Assembly (NCBI GenBank): GCA_009869945.1
Contig: WIXG01000602.1
Span: 1-33,557 of the forward strand
Length of the DNA: 33,557 nt
Reading direction: 5' to 3'
Source: Mesaphorura yosii
Taxonomy: Eukaryota; Arthropoda; Collembola; Poduromorpha; Tullbergiidae
Position numbers and translations under genes: made by a program. The notes beneath the pieces are model-generated. The model did not search any database and was not told the origin of the DNA. It worked only from the letters and a program-made list of their open reading frames with translations. This document shows, in pieces, positions 20,362 through 32,375 of this stretch (position 1 is the stretch's first letter; the number at the start of each line of letters is the position of its first letter).

Positions 20362-22635
20362 ATGACGAGCACTGAATTTAGTGGAAACGACCGAGTTGGA
20401 CAATCTGTGGAAATGCCGGAGCGTTGCAGCGTGAACGATCCGAATTCGTTCTCCAATCCGGGTAAGTCAGGTCAACCAATTTAGACCCGTGATATGATTA
20501 GGTTTTTGATTGTAATTTTGTAATTGCCAAAATGCTGTCGATTGCAGAGGACATTCGAGTGGTCCATCACGACATCCGTTGGACCATCGACTTTGAGCGG
20601 AAAATCCTGTTTGGCTCCGTTCGCTACCGACTGAACTGGATCAATGCGGGTGTTAATTCGCTGGTGAGCCTCAACTGCTCAATTTTGTACTTGTCTGAAT
20701 TCTTTGCGTGTAATTGCGGAAGATTAATTGATTTGCATAATGACCAATACAGAAACTAGACACGCGCGACCTGGAAATCAAGTCTGTCATTCATGGCAAG
20801 ACGGGACAAAAGCTAAAGTACGAGATTGGCGAGTCGCTCCTGACATTTGGCAGGCCGATGACGGTTGAGCTGTCGAAGGATGACTCGAGCGCTGGGTGAG
20901 CCGACTCGAGATTATAGGCTTAGACAGTCAATGAACAACGAGTCAATAATTCCAGTCCAATCAATTAATTTATTGTCAAATCTTGTAGTTCACTGGAGAT
21001 CCAAATCGAGTACGAGACCAAACCGTCGTGCTCCGCTCTTTTGTGGCTTGCGAAGGAGCAGACAAACGGGAAGGAGTTTCCGTACATGTTCAGCCAGTGT
21101 CAAGTAAGAAACAATCAACTCAGATCTCCGTTTACTTATCGCATTTTCGCTATGAGTTAATGCATTTCAAATATTTGCAGCCCTTCCACGCCCGCTCATT
21201 CCTCCCGTGCCAGGACACTCCATTCGTAAAATCCACGTACAGCGCCGAGGTCTTTGCCCCATCCGCCCTCACAGTGCTCATGAGCGCCGTTCGCTCGGGC
21301 GAGCCAACACCGAGCACAACTGACAAGTCTCTCCGCCTCCACAAATTCGTGCAGAAAGTCCCGATCCCATCGTACTTAATCGCGATCGTCACTGGAAAAC
21401 TTGTGGGCAAGCAAATCGGCCCACGAACAACCGTCTGGTCAGAGGAGGCTTTCGTCGAGCCAGCAGCCATCGATTTCGCTGACACTGAAGACTTTATCAA
21501 GATTGCAGAGAACCTCGTTGGAGAGTACGTTTGGGGTGTCTACGACTTGCTTGTCCTACCTCCGTCCTTCCCGTACGGCGGCATGGAGAATCCCTGCCTC
21601 ACGTTCGTGACTCCAACGCTCCTCGCCGGCGACAAATCACTCGCGAACGTGGTCGCCCATGAGATTTCCCACAGCTGGACGGGGAACCTCGTCACAAACA
21701 AGAACTGGGAGCACTTTTGGCTGAACGAAGGGTTCACTGTGTTTCTCGAGCGCAAAATCATTGGGCGGATGTACGGCGAGCAGTTTCGGCAGTTCCAGTC
21801 GATTGGGGGTCGACACACCCTGAACGAGACCATAGTCAATACTTTGGGCGTGACGAACCCATTCACGGCGCTCGTGCTCGACCTGACTGGAGTCGACCCG
21901 GACGACAGCTTCAGCTCCGTTCCGTACGAGAAGGGCTACCTCTTCCTTTATTATTTAGAGCAGCTCGTCGGTGGCCCCGCCGTATTTGAGCCGTTCTTCA
22001 AAGAGTACATTCAGGCACATCGCTACAAGTCGATCGGGACGGACGATTTTCGGGCTTACTTTGCCGAATACTTTACAAAGGCTGGGAAACAGGACGCGAT
22101 TACGGCGATTGACTGGACAAAATGGCTGTACAGCACGGGAATGCCCGAGTACGACCCAAAGTACGACACGACCCTGTCGGACGCCTGCACGGCCCTCGCC
22201 CGCCGCTGGTTCGAGTGGAATCCCGCCTCGCAGGAGCCGTCCCCCTTCACCGCTTCGGACTTGGACCGCTTCGAGCTGAAATCCCATCAAATCGAGGAGT
22301 TTCTCTCACAGATTCTCGGAGCTCCACAGCCACTCTCGCTGGAGAAGGTGAAAGCGATGCAGACAGCCTACAACTTTAATGCGGCAAAGAACTACGAGAT
22401 TCTCTTTTCCTGGCTCCGCATCTGCATCCGGGCAAAGTGGGCCGAGCAGGTCCCGCTCGCCCTCAAGTTTGTCACGGAGCAGAGCAGAATGAAGTACATC
22501 CGACCGATTTACAGGGACCTCTATGCTGTGGAGGAATTCCGAGCCGACGCAGTGGCCACTTTCAAGCGAAACCGGCCTGGGATGATGCACGTCGCGGCGC
22601 ACTCCGTGGCCAAAGACTTGGGACTTCGTGATTAG
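20362..22635 (+). CDS. LTA4H: Leukotriene A4 hydrolase / M1 aminopeptidase
   Basis: Exons 20362-20461, 20548-20663, 20753-20895, 20989-21103 and 21181-22635 join in frame to 642 residues (human enzyme 611). The M1 zinc peptidase core is intact: PYGGMENP substrate motif, HEISHSW (His-318, Glu-319, His-322) and Glu-341 of NEGFTVFLE, plus the catalytic Tyr in SSVPYEKGY. RMKYIRP near the C-terminus keeps the Arg and Lys that bind the substrate carboxylate. The C-terminal helical domain is complete. In vertebrates the enzyme makes leukotriene B4 and trims Pro-Gly-Pro; arthropod members are probably mainly aminopeptidases. The start is uncertain: the ATG at 20413 (MPERCSV, better context and like the human start) gives 625 residues, and an upstream exon would give 727. 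Confidence 0.93.
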
Positions 22636-22780
22636 GTAAACGGCGAATTCACCTTTCAACTGTTTCCCCGTGGGCTTCCAGACTAATTATGGCGGACAAA
22701 TGAATTACCTTCCGAATTAAATGTGCTTTAACCTAAACTTAGCATTCTAATTAATTGTGCTGTTGTCTTATTGATTACTC

Positions 22781-22786
22781 AATAAA
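22781..22786 (+). terminator. Poly(A) signal of LTA4H
   Basis: AATAAA about 145 bases after the LTA4H stop. MTF-1 ends on the opposite strand at 22879, so the two genes are tail to tail. No canonical minus-strand signal for MTF-1 was found before 22640. Confidence 0.65.
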
Positions 22787-22878
22787 TATTACATTTACTC
22801 TGAAAGCGTATTGAAGGCACATTTTCTGTTTCTGACTAAACACGTTTGACTAAGGCACACAAGTAAAGACGACAACGC

Positions 22879-24849
22879 TCACATCCCGAGCGCCGAGGCG
22901 ACGAGGCTTTCTTCGCACGCCGTGCACGTCGGCGGGGCGACGCCGGGCGGAGGCGGGATTCCGGCCGCCGCATTTGCCTGAATGATGAGGATGCACGTCG
23001 AGCAGGGCGCGCCTAGCGAGCAGCGGGGATTCGAGTCGGGGCAGATTGGCATTGACATTGGCGTGGTCGCGGGGACCGGCACGGTGGCGCTTGGTGGGTT
23101 GCTGTAGTACTGAATCATGGTCTCCTGCTGTCGCAAATGCTGCTGCTGCTGGTAGGCTTGGCCATGGCCTTCTCTTTGCTGCTGCTGTGCTCTGCTGCTG
23201 CTGCTTCCTGGCTGACGCTGGGTCGGCAAGAACTGTTGCTGACTCGCCACCGCCCGGCTGTGGCTGCACTTGCAGTCCAGGGAGGCCAGGTTCAGCGCGA
23301 GGCTGTTCATGTCGTCCGTGTCCGGGATGATTGTCGGACCGGTACCGGAGCCACAGCAGCCTCCTCCACCGCCCCCGTCGCTTGGGCCGCAGCATCCGCC
23401 TCCTCCGGTGGCAGCAGTCGGTGTTGAGGTACTGCCCGAGCAGCAGCCTCCCCCGACGCCGCTGGAGGTGCCTCCGCCTGAGCAGCATCCACCAACGCCT
23501 GTTTGTACTCCGACGCCGACGCTCCCGCCCGGCGCTCTGCCGCCTCCGCCCTTGCAGCACTCGTTGTCGTTCAGCACACACGCAAACGTCTCGCACACCG
23601 GCCCCGTGGCTGCCGTCGGCCCCGCTGTTCCCGCTGCCGCCGCCCCGTTGGAGCGAGGGCCCTGGCTACTCGGCTGCCCCGCCATCCGACACTGCATCTT
23701 ATTCGTCATAAACTTCCGCAGCTTCTCGAGCGTCTTCATGCAGACGAGGACACAGCACTTTGAGCTATCACACTTGGTGCAGGTACAGTTCTCAGCCTTG
23801 ATTTCCTTCATGTCCGTCTGTGTGGCTGCAAAATCAAATTAATTGCGGTATAAATCGCCTAGGCTTGAGTGTTTGGCTTAATTTAGGCTTACACGTCGAA
23901 TCGAATCCAAGGAAAGGCGCGCCCAGGAGCCGCTCCAGCTCGGCAATCTCGTGCTGGTCGAAATCGATCGTTCCGATGGACGTCGTCTCGCCCCCACCGC
24001 CCAGTCCACTCTGGTCCAGCCCGTCCCCTCCACCAGCGCCGCCGCCGCCCGCTCCCGCCGCACTCGTGTAGTTGATGCTCATCTGCGTCCTCGACACGGG
24101 CACGAGCGCGTACCCGCTGAGCAGGTGTTTCTTCTTCCTGTGCAGCTTGAGGCTGTACGGAGTGGAGAACGCCTTGTGGCACTCCGTACACACGTACGGC
24201 TTCTCGCCAGTGTGCGTCCGCTCATGCGTTTTGAGGTGGTGGGGAGCCGTGAACGCCTTCCCGCACGTGTTGCAGTGGTATGGCCTCTCTTTTGTGTGGA
24301 CGCGCACGTGTTTCTTTAGGTCGCTCTTCGTCGTGAAGATTTTGACGCAGCCGTTGAGCTCGCAGTTGAACGTGTTTCCGTTGTGGAGGCGCTGGTGGGC
24401 TTTGAGGCGGTACAGCGTCGTGAAGGCGCGGTTGCAGTCGTCCGTGCACTTGAACGGCTTGTCCTTCGTGTGGATGCGTACGTGGACTTTAAGGGAGTAG
24501 GAGGTCAGGAAGGTCTTGCCACAGTTGGAGTCCTCCTTGCAGACGTAGCGGTACTCGCCCTGCATTCAGAATCAAATTAAGTCACTTGTTAAAATGTCAA
24601 ACGCCCAGTTCAACTAACCTTGTGCGTCTTGAGATGCGTCTTCAGGTTCCCGATCGTTGAGTAATTCCGCGAACACCCGTCGTAATCGCATTCGAACCTC
24701 CTCTTGCTGCTCCGCTGCTGGTGGCCATTTCCATTGCCATTGCTGGTATGGTCGATATCGTTGTCGTTGTCGTTGTCGTTACTGTCACTGCTGTTGTGGG
24801 ACGCGAGCACCGCTGAAGATAGCATCAGCGTTTCTTCTCGTGGCTCCAT
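22879..24849 (-). CDS. MTF-1: MTF-1, metal-responsive transcription factor
   Basis: Exons 24849-24619, 24559-23893 and 23825-22879 (introns 59 and 67 nt) give 614 residues. An Asn/Asp-rich N-terminus (DNDNDNDI) precedes six C2H2 zinc fingers, from Cys-54 to about residue 222, in the order and linkers of MTF-1: finger 1 ends KTHK then GEYRYVC, with [20 protein letters not shown] and [12 protein letters not shown] after it. MTF-1 binds metal response elements under zinc, cadmium or copper load and activates metallothionein genes. The tail holds a Cys cluster at 313-328 (C-x-C-x2-C-x4-CC-x3-C), as expected for insect-type copper-sensing MTF-1. It also has five Cys-Cys pairs set in Gly runs (389-457), a Gln-rich stretch and more Cys near the end. 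Finger 3 is C-x3-C and fingers 5 and 6 C-x2-C. Start is the first ATG of the exon. Confidence 0.94.
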
Positions 24850-27800
24850 TCTTGACTCGATTCTTAATTATTTAGTTACTGACTGGATTGACTGATTTTC
24901 GTTTCGATGAATTGGCAATTGGCTCAACTATTGACTAGCTCCGTTGAATAGTGTTGGCGTTGAGGTATCTGCTTCTTAAACGTAGTTTCATAACCGCAGC
25001 CAAGTCAGAAACTGCAACGGGCACAAGGTTCAAGGATTAAGATTACTGACTTCACCGATCAGGAAACCAGTGTTATTGAATTTGCTAGAATACAGCATGG
25101 AACTGAGAGCATAGGTCTTACGTGATTATGTGCTATTGTGCTAATTTGTGATCATGTGATCCGCCAGTGACGGGTATTGTTTGTTGCTAGTTCACTTTTT
25201 CGCTTGCTGTTGTACTGATAAGGCAGTGCAGTATTATTCCCAATTTCTCGAAAGTGGATTACCTGAAATGCGCACAACACAAACGGATTGAAGGTAATGC
25301 AATTATCTACTTCAATGTTCGAGTAAGTTCGCGTAATCGTGTAACTGTAACACTCGATTGCTTAACTAACACCTGGTACTAGCCACGGGCACCCTATCGG
25401 TTGCTGTTTAACACAATGGAACACGAAACCGAGGATTGAAAGGAACGAGAAAGAGAAGCAGCACAAGCATGATTGGTTACTGGCTTGTCGATCGCTTCAC
25501 ATATTTAATTAACTGCATCACTTATGCCACGTTAAATGTTCTGCTAGTGATTACGTAAATGCGGTATTTACACAAAGAGATTGCGCTGGTAATTTTTCAT
25601 GGACAACCATCAGCCAAGAGCCAAAGTCAATACTGGCCAGGCATCCAACTGCCAGTGCTGGCCGTGTGTATGTATACAGCCGTTAAAATTAAGTACACGA
25701 GTCACAATTACCTGGCAGTGCTTTCTAATTGGATACTAGCAACAAGCGATTTAGCGACTGCGCTGAGCTGCTGTTAAACTGGACCAGGATTCAGCAGCAC
25801 GATTCGCCTGTCTCCTGCTCTGCCCTGCCTGAGTGATTGGTGCCCGTGCCCATCCCACATCACGAGTCACGATGGATTAGATGGATCTTCCCCTTTCCTA
25901 ATGAATGCGAATGCAATGCAGTTAGATCGACATCGACTTCGACTCGTCGTCCTCGCAGAGTTGTGATAAAAATAACTACTCTTTGCACTTGGTTACTGGT
26001 TACTTTGCTGCAGTTGGAGCCGTGGACTAATGGAACGTGGTTTGTACTGTTGCTAGTTGCTGCCAGCCAGCAGAACTTCACACTTACACTCTTTAACAAC
26101 TGTGCTGTACTGTAAAGTAGCTACTAAATTATGTAAAGAAGAGTATCACACTGAAATTGATCTATAATGGGTGGTCATTACTGCTGTTGCTGTGGCTGGA
26201 AAGTACGCGCAACTTGATGATCTTGTGTACCTTATGAAATGTGTGATGAGTTGATGAGCATGTGCTCGGGAGCTAATAGCATTGGCGCATCCGTGATTAT
26301 GTAACGAATCGAGGAGTCCTTTGTTTTTCAGGCGTTTTGTTTCTTTCAGCATCCACCAGCTTGGAATTTGAAAGAATCTTCGTCAATTTGCATTGCATTG
26401 GGCCCTTACGCCTTTGAGCCTTCCTTCTTTATTCCTACCATCAAAATATTTATTGTCCGTTTTCTCTTTCTTAATGTCACAGCTCTTCGCAGTGCAGCTC
26501 GCATCTTGGACACACGAACAATTGAATTTGATTTTTACGGTCGCTCCCCAAAAGGGCAATTAAACCACAGCAGTTGCATTGTTCACCTGCGTCTGCCTGG
26601 GAAGAAATCAGAAATCCTATTCATCTCGCGTCGGAATCCATCGCAACGCAACTTCTATTTTTAGGTCCACTTTTTCGCGTCGTCGCTGTGAATCTGCATC
26701 TTTTCATTTCAATGCTTGTATGCATTCTGCACTGCAACTGCACTGGCTCTCGAACTCACGAACATCCTGTTGAATGAATTGCGCTGGCTGAGATTTTTCT
26801 CACCGCTGCTGTCATTTTTGCGAGTGAAAGTAGTGCATTGCGAGAAATCTGCTGACCACCAGAAAGCAAATTTGTCAATAAATCAAGGCCGACCGTCCAT
26901 TCTGTCATTCTACCTTGGCTCGGCCTGACCTTCTTCAATGACAAATTAATCCTCGACGCAACGAACCTATTTTTTTTTGCCGGAGTTGACAACCGAATCG
27001 GCCTCGCCACAGATCAGAACACTGATTTAAAGCAGCATGGATTAGCCAAGCCATGTCGTTAATCTCTTCGACACGCTGCTGCTGCTCTGCTGCGTTGTTT
27101 GCTTATTGGTGTTAATGGGCTTTCACTTCCTTTTTCGCCAGCGAGCGCCGAGCGCAACGATGGCGGTTGACTGTAAATCGAAAGTCACGACGAGCAGCGC
27201 TGATTCCTTGAACACGAACAGAAACTACAAACTACTGAGAAAGAATTACCTACAAATTACGAAATTATGTGCACTGTGCACTCGCGAATCGCGATTTATT
27301 TAGGCCAGGAGGATTAAAAATAGCTCACTCACTGCCGGCTTTCCTCAAGTGCAGCAGCTTCAGAGTCTTTGAATCTTGGATCCACTCGTCTTCGGCACGT
27401 CGCAGTCAAAATCGTAAACGAATGGTACAGCGTACAGCAGGTAATTAATGCAGTAGACAAATAAATGACGGCACTGCTGCTGCCACGGTGGAGATGACTC
27501 GGCAAAATCTCATTCATAACAAGACGATAAGAGTAATTCGCTTGTCATCACCTGACTCGTCTTCTTATCGCCGTCTTCAAGAACTCGAGAGTCTCTCGAG
27601 AGACAGGAAACGCCGGCACCTGCACCTTTTTGCCTTAATACAAATTGACAAATTAGAATATCACGTTCAAGTGTACTACAAGTGCAATGGCAATGCAAAT
27701 ACTCAAGATTAAGATTGTGGCCTAAATTTAGATCAAGATCAAGTGCAGCAGCAGCGGCTCTAATCTCTTAATTGAAAATATTGTAATAACTTGCAGTCGC

Positions 27801-29406
27801 TGCCTGCCTGCGGGGCGCCGCCGCAAATGAGAAATTATTAATAAATTGTCGGCTCTTAATAACCGGCGGTCTTGCAGTTCGTTCGCGAAATTGGAGTATG
27901 TTAATTAGAAACGGCAGCGTGCATTAATGACCTGAGTTTCTTGGCAGAGTTGCCATTGCGGAGATGAATTAATTTTAGCAGCAAGAGCACCTGCTGGCTG
28001 AGTTGAGTGGCTGCCTGGCTCCAAATCTCGATCTCGAGCAATTCTGCATTCTGGTCAAGTGGACAAACTTCAATTTGCAACTTTTTGAATTGATCGCAGT
28101 GGGACTCCAAAGTGCTCGCATCTTCAAATTGACGGATTGCAAATTGCAAAGAATTTGAAGAGACTTGCTTAAAGCTAAAATTGGCAAGCAGACACAATTG
28201 ACGGTGACAAATATGAATCTCTCCGCCAATTCATATAGTTTTGTCTTGACTAACATTAGTCTAAAGATTCTGCTGAATCTGCTCCTGGTCATTTACGGGC
28301 AACAACAAAAGAGTGATGAGTGATGACATTCATCATCGTCAGTCAACAAGACGCCTTCTTCCTTTCTCGTCACTTCTCTTGTCTTGAATTTGCATCCTCC
28401 GCAATGCAGATTTGCAAATTTCTCTCGAAACACTCGAAACTACTGAAAATGGACCAAATTGGGCCTCTGATCGCCAAACTTCTTCTGTTCTTCCCAATCT
28501 TAACGGCTCGCTGACTTGCTTTTGTTGACATAAGGCACACGGCTTCAGTCGAGAGTGAATCTCGAAATTTTCAAGTTCATCGCCGCATCGACTCATACAC
28601 AGACGCTGGCTGGCTGCATTCTGCATTGTTCCCATCAGATAATTGGCCATTATTCAGGCTCGCAGACCAAATTAAATGACTTTCAATGATTCACACGGCC
28701 GAGCGTGTGTTTATAAATAGAAAACGTCTCGAATCTCGGATTTACGACAGCAGCAATAGAAAGTATGTTACAGTAAACATCTGCTGCTGCGGTTTTTTTC
28801 CCATTTTTGTACGCATCTATTATTATACTGCGATTGTTAAGAAGCTCCTCGTCGAGCAGCAGTCCTTTATCTCCATCTCTCACGATCTTGATCTTGATTA
28901 TGGGCCTTTGGACGCACGGCAGCCAACAAACAATGCACTGACAAAACTAGCTGTGAATTTGAGGCTGTGTTTAGCGTGAAAATGAATTTGCCAAGAATGG
29001 AATCATCGCTGAGCGAATGTAGGGTGAATTCTCTCGATGGCAGAGCTCTGGTACTGGGAAAATGTAGGTGAGAACAACAAAAGACGAGTTGGCGAAAATA
29101 GCGAGCAGATTATTATTTCGAAATGCGCAGGGAATTAAGTGCGGACTAACAATGGAAGTGTAGCAGGAGCAGACGAGCATAGCGCAAAGGCAAAGATGAT
29201 TTTTACACTCGACTTTGGTTTGGTTTTCTATTTTTTCTTGTTTCTCTTTTTCATTTCAATTCATTCATCGTCAATCTTCATTCTCGTGGGTCGTGGTAGC
29301 TGTGGTGGTGGTGTATTTATACATGGTCAATGTGTTGCATATACCCAAAAATAGACTTTGAATCTGTACTCAGCTGTAGAGCTCAGCCGGTCCGCCGCAC
29401 ACAGTG
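24850..29406. other. Gene-poor 4.5-kb region upstream of MTF-1
   Basis: AT-rich with many short poly-A/T tracts and CTG/CAG patches. The longest open frames are about 100 codons (for example 26368-26664 plus and 28650-28339 minus); none has a family motif or signal peptide with plausible splice partners. It should include the MTF-1 promoter and may hold distant 5' exons or regulatory elements for the secreted-protein gene to the right. A perfect 12-base palindrome lies at about 27592-27603. No transposon ends, tRNA or tandem array were recognised. Confidence 0.45.
28121..28161. repeat. Inverted repeat with 10-base arms
   Basis: TCTTCAAATT at 28121-28130 is the exact reverse complement of AATTTGAAGA at 28152-28161, with a 21-base loop that itself contains a repeated ATTGCAAA. 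A possible hairpin in AT-rich non-coding sequence; chance is a fair alternative. Confidence 0.4.
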
Positions 29407-29442
29407 TATAAATAGGACTCACGTACTCCCAATTCAAGTTCA
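29407..29442 (+). promoter_or_regulatory. TATA box and initiator of the Gly/Leu-rich secreted protein gene
   Basis: TATAAATA at 29407-29414 is followed by TCAAGT (A at 29436) and TCAGTG (A at 29442), both possible initiators. The TCAGT form is the typical arthropod one, though 35 bases from the TATA box. Transcription would begin about 140 bases before the ATG at 29582. Confidence 0.65.
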
Positions 29443-29581
29443 GTGTCACGATTGCCAGGAAGGAAGCACGAACGCATTTACTTCGCATCTGCATTGTTGA
29501 TTGTTGTGCAGCATTGTTGAACGAGATTCGAGATTCCAGCTTGTGCCCTACTCCTTTTCATCTCGCCTGCAGCTCGCAGAG

Positions 29582-30818
29582 ATGAAGAAACTCAGAGGGC
29601 ACGTTGTCGTGTGTTTGTGGCTTCTTTTCTGCATAATCAGCGCCATCGTCCCATCGATCTCCGCCAGCATCAGCTCGAATAGCATCGGCAGTACGCGGAC
29701 TGGGGCGAGTCTCGCTGCTGCTGCAGCCGCTCGACTCGAAACGGTATCAAGGAGCGGGGCCGATCCGAGCCTTGTCAGCGGCGCCAGCAATGCGACCATC
29801 AGCAGCCCATCATCCTCGTCACTGAAACCCTCCGTTGTCATGAGCCAGTCGATTGAGAGACAAGCAAGAGACTACAGTGGAGGAGGTGGTGGAGGAGGCT
29901 ACGGCGGTGGTGGCGGAGGAGGAGGCGGAGGCTACCCGCCAGCGCACTACGCCATCCCACCGATCGTGATGGTAAGAATTCCTTGCAAAATAATGCAATC
30001 TTGAATCCTGCCTAACGCAATGACTCTCCAATCTCGCAGGGCACCTCCGGCTACGGCGGTGGAGGTGGCGGCTCTGGCGGTGGCTACGGCTGGGGCGGAG
30101 GCGATGACATGATGGACTCTGACTACAAGGAGTTGATTGGGCTGCTTGGACTCAAGGGACTGAAGGGGCTCAAAGGGTTGAAAGCTGTAAAGGCAGCGAA
30201 AGGCCTGCTCCTCGGTCCCCTGCTCCTCCTGGCCCCACTCGCCCCACTACTGTTACTCCTCCTTCCTTTACTGCTGCTGCTCCCACTCCTCCTGATCCTC
30301 TTCCTTCCCGTCCCCGTCATCACGACTCCGGGGAAGAAGAAGCGAAGTCTGGACGATAAGCAGAGCCTCTTTCAGGTGAGTTACGCATGGCTACGAGTAA
30401 TTCCTAATGAAAATTAAGAAGATGATTTTCGCAGGAGACCCTCAACGAAATCACCGCCCAGCTCCCACATTCGATTCTCCACTCTCCCTCCACGAATTAC
30501 AAGCAGGTCGAGCACTGCATGGACAAATTCATCTGCGAGACGAGCTCTCTGATCAAAACGAACGCTCCGTCCTTTATGCCCACCGCGGTTTGGCTTCTCG
30601 AGTCAATTTGGCCTTCGCAACTCCAATCGAAAGTGGAGCTGTTTAAGAATTCAGCTCGCTCGGGTATTAATTGCGGGAAGTGCAGGATAAAGCAGCTCGA
30701 GACGTTCTTCCACGAAATGGTGTACAAGCAGAGTGCCCGCCTGAGTGGGAAGTTGAGGGAGCGGTTGCGGGATGTGCGGGACGTGCAGATTTCGGATATA
30801 CTGAGTGCGCTGTTTTAG
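29582..30818 (+). CDS. Secreted protein with Gly-rich, Leu-rich and Cys-containing regions
   Basis: Exons 29582-29971, 30040-30375 and 30435-30818, introns 68 and 59 nt, all phase 0, encode 369 residues. Order: signal peptide (about 1-28); Ala/Ser-rich region; Gly runs broken by Tyr (99-118 and 134-151); a repeated LKG block (168-178); an almost pure Leu/Pro/Ala hydrophobic tract (186-223); a basic KKKR site (229-232); and a C-terminal domain with CMDKFICE (Cys-270, Cys-275) and CGKC (Cys-322, Cys-325). The C-x5-CE start resembles the insect DM4/12 Cys domain, but similarity is weak. Gly/Tyr content suggests an extracellular matrix, cuticle or silk-like role; this is inference. I do not recognise an orthologue. 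The ATG at 29582 is preferred over upstream open frame because it starts the signal peptide. Confidence 0.75.
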
Positions 30819-32288
30819 CGGCTGAGTCGCTTTAATTTATTTACACTGAGCTGGCCCGGCCCCAGATTTTTCATTGCACCACTTGTTAAATCGCACTCGC
30901 TGCCTTCTGATAAACTGATACACTGCACTCTTTTCACAAAATCCCATAGGCGACGATGACTTGCAAATTAGACGACTGACACGTTCCACATTGCAATTGT
31001 AGAAAGACGAATTGGCAACAAATTAGCACGACTCCATAAATCCTGAATTAATTGTGCGATTGACAAAAGCACCGAAATCACAAATCACTGCCCCCTGTTT
31101 TGAAAAAATTTGGGTCCCCAATGCTTAATTGGCTAACGCAACTAACGTTTCACGAAATTTCCCAGTCACAATCTCCGATCAAAATTTCTTGCTTGCTCCC
31201 TTCGATCTCCAATCAGATGACAGCAAAATCCTGACACGCCAATGGCCAATTCTTGACTGGACAGCTTTTTTAATGACAAGAACCTGAAATGCGTTCTGTA
31301 ACTTACGAATTGACTTTTCACCCACCACAATTCACCAATTCTGCCCGCTGCACGAAACAAATTCCCGGTGTACCAAATCCTGACTTTTAAATTACGTAAC
31401 TTATTTTCCAGTGTTTTGCTTATTGCGTGATTAAATGAACTTTGTACATTTACGATGGAGTAAATTACTTTGCTTTGTGATGTCGTGTATTTCTTTGCAA
31501 TGAAATCAATTTATAAATGGTGACTACATTCGTCTGCAGCGTTCCCGTCATACGATAGAATTTCTCGCCGGTATGAGTCACAAACGCGTTTTCGCCTTCA
31601 TACGAGAAGAAGAATACGAAATGGGTCTATATGTTGCTTTTGCGACATGCACGACGGTCTCACAGTCTCTCAATAATTCCACTCCTGGCTGCGCTGCGCT
31701 GCACGTCCGAATGAGCCCGAGAGAAAGTCAAAGGAGATTCTTAGCAGCAGAGCCCGCAACTCGTTTACATACTTGTTTGAATTACAATGAATTTAATTAA
31801 CTCGGTGCTCGCTTAATTAAAAGTGTTTATTTATACAATGGCAAGCAGCAGTGCGTTCTCTGATGAAAATCCAATTTGCGTATGGAAAAACGCAGCCCCG
31901 CTGGGACTCGCTGGAAATAGAGACGTGGCGGAGGTGAGCAGAGTCGCAGAATCGTGTATTTTTAAACCTGCTGCTGCTGCTGCTCGACAGCTGTCAATTC
32001 ATCTTCATTATGGACAGATTTGGATCTCTGAGAGAGGAGTTGGACAGTTGATTATTGCAGCTCCAGTAAAAATAAAAATTCCAGAGAGCTCCAGTACAAA
32101 GTAGTAAAGTGAATTCTTAATCTACCAGCAGCAGCGGCAGTGCTCGAGTTGACGCGTCCCAATCAAGAGACGAAACGGAGTCGTGATTTCATTAATTTCC
32201 ATTTCGTAAACGTAAAAGAGATCACTCGCATCGCATGGTGCCAGAATCGTCATCGCTGACGCTCACCAGTTCCAGTACCCAGTCAGGG
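30819..32288. other. Intergenic region between the two secreted-protein genes
   Basis: About 1.5 kb of AT-rich sequence. It includes the 3' UTR of the preceding gene, for which I found no canonical AATAAA near the stop, and the upstream region of the next. Open frames are under 95 codons with no recognised domain. CTG-rich patches near 31970 and CAG-rich ones near 32128 are short. Confidence 0.45.
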
Positions 32289-32324
32289 TATAAATACCGT
32301 GGCTGGTTGCTGATAAAATATCCA
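32289..32324 (+). promoter_or_regulatory. TATA box and initiator of the small secreted protein gene
   Basis: TATAAATA at 32289-32296, identical to the box of the previous gene, is followed by TCCAGTTT with A at 32324. The implied 5' UTR is about 50 bases before the ATG at 32376. Confidence 0.6.
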
Positions 32325-32375
32325 GTTTCCATAGTGCACCGAATCCCACCGCAGGTCGTCATTCCTCTTCACGCC

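Noticed and set aside
23100..23260. CTG/CAG-rich stretch that could be taken for a microsatellite array
   Set aside because: It encodes the Gln-rich part of the MTF-1 tail on the minus strand and is irregular, so it is coding low complexity rather than a separate repeat element.
26368..26664. 98-codon open frame in the gene-poor region
   Set aside because: No motif, no plausible promoter or splice partners, and ordinary length for chance in this AT-rich stretch.
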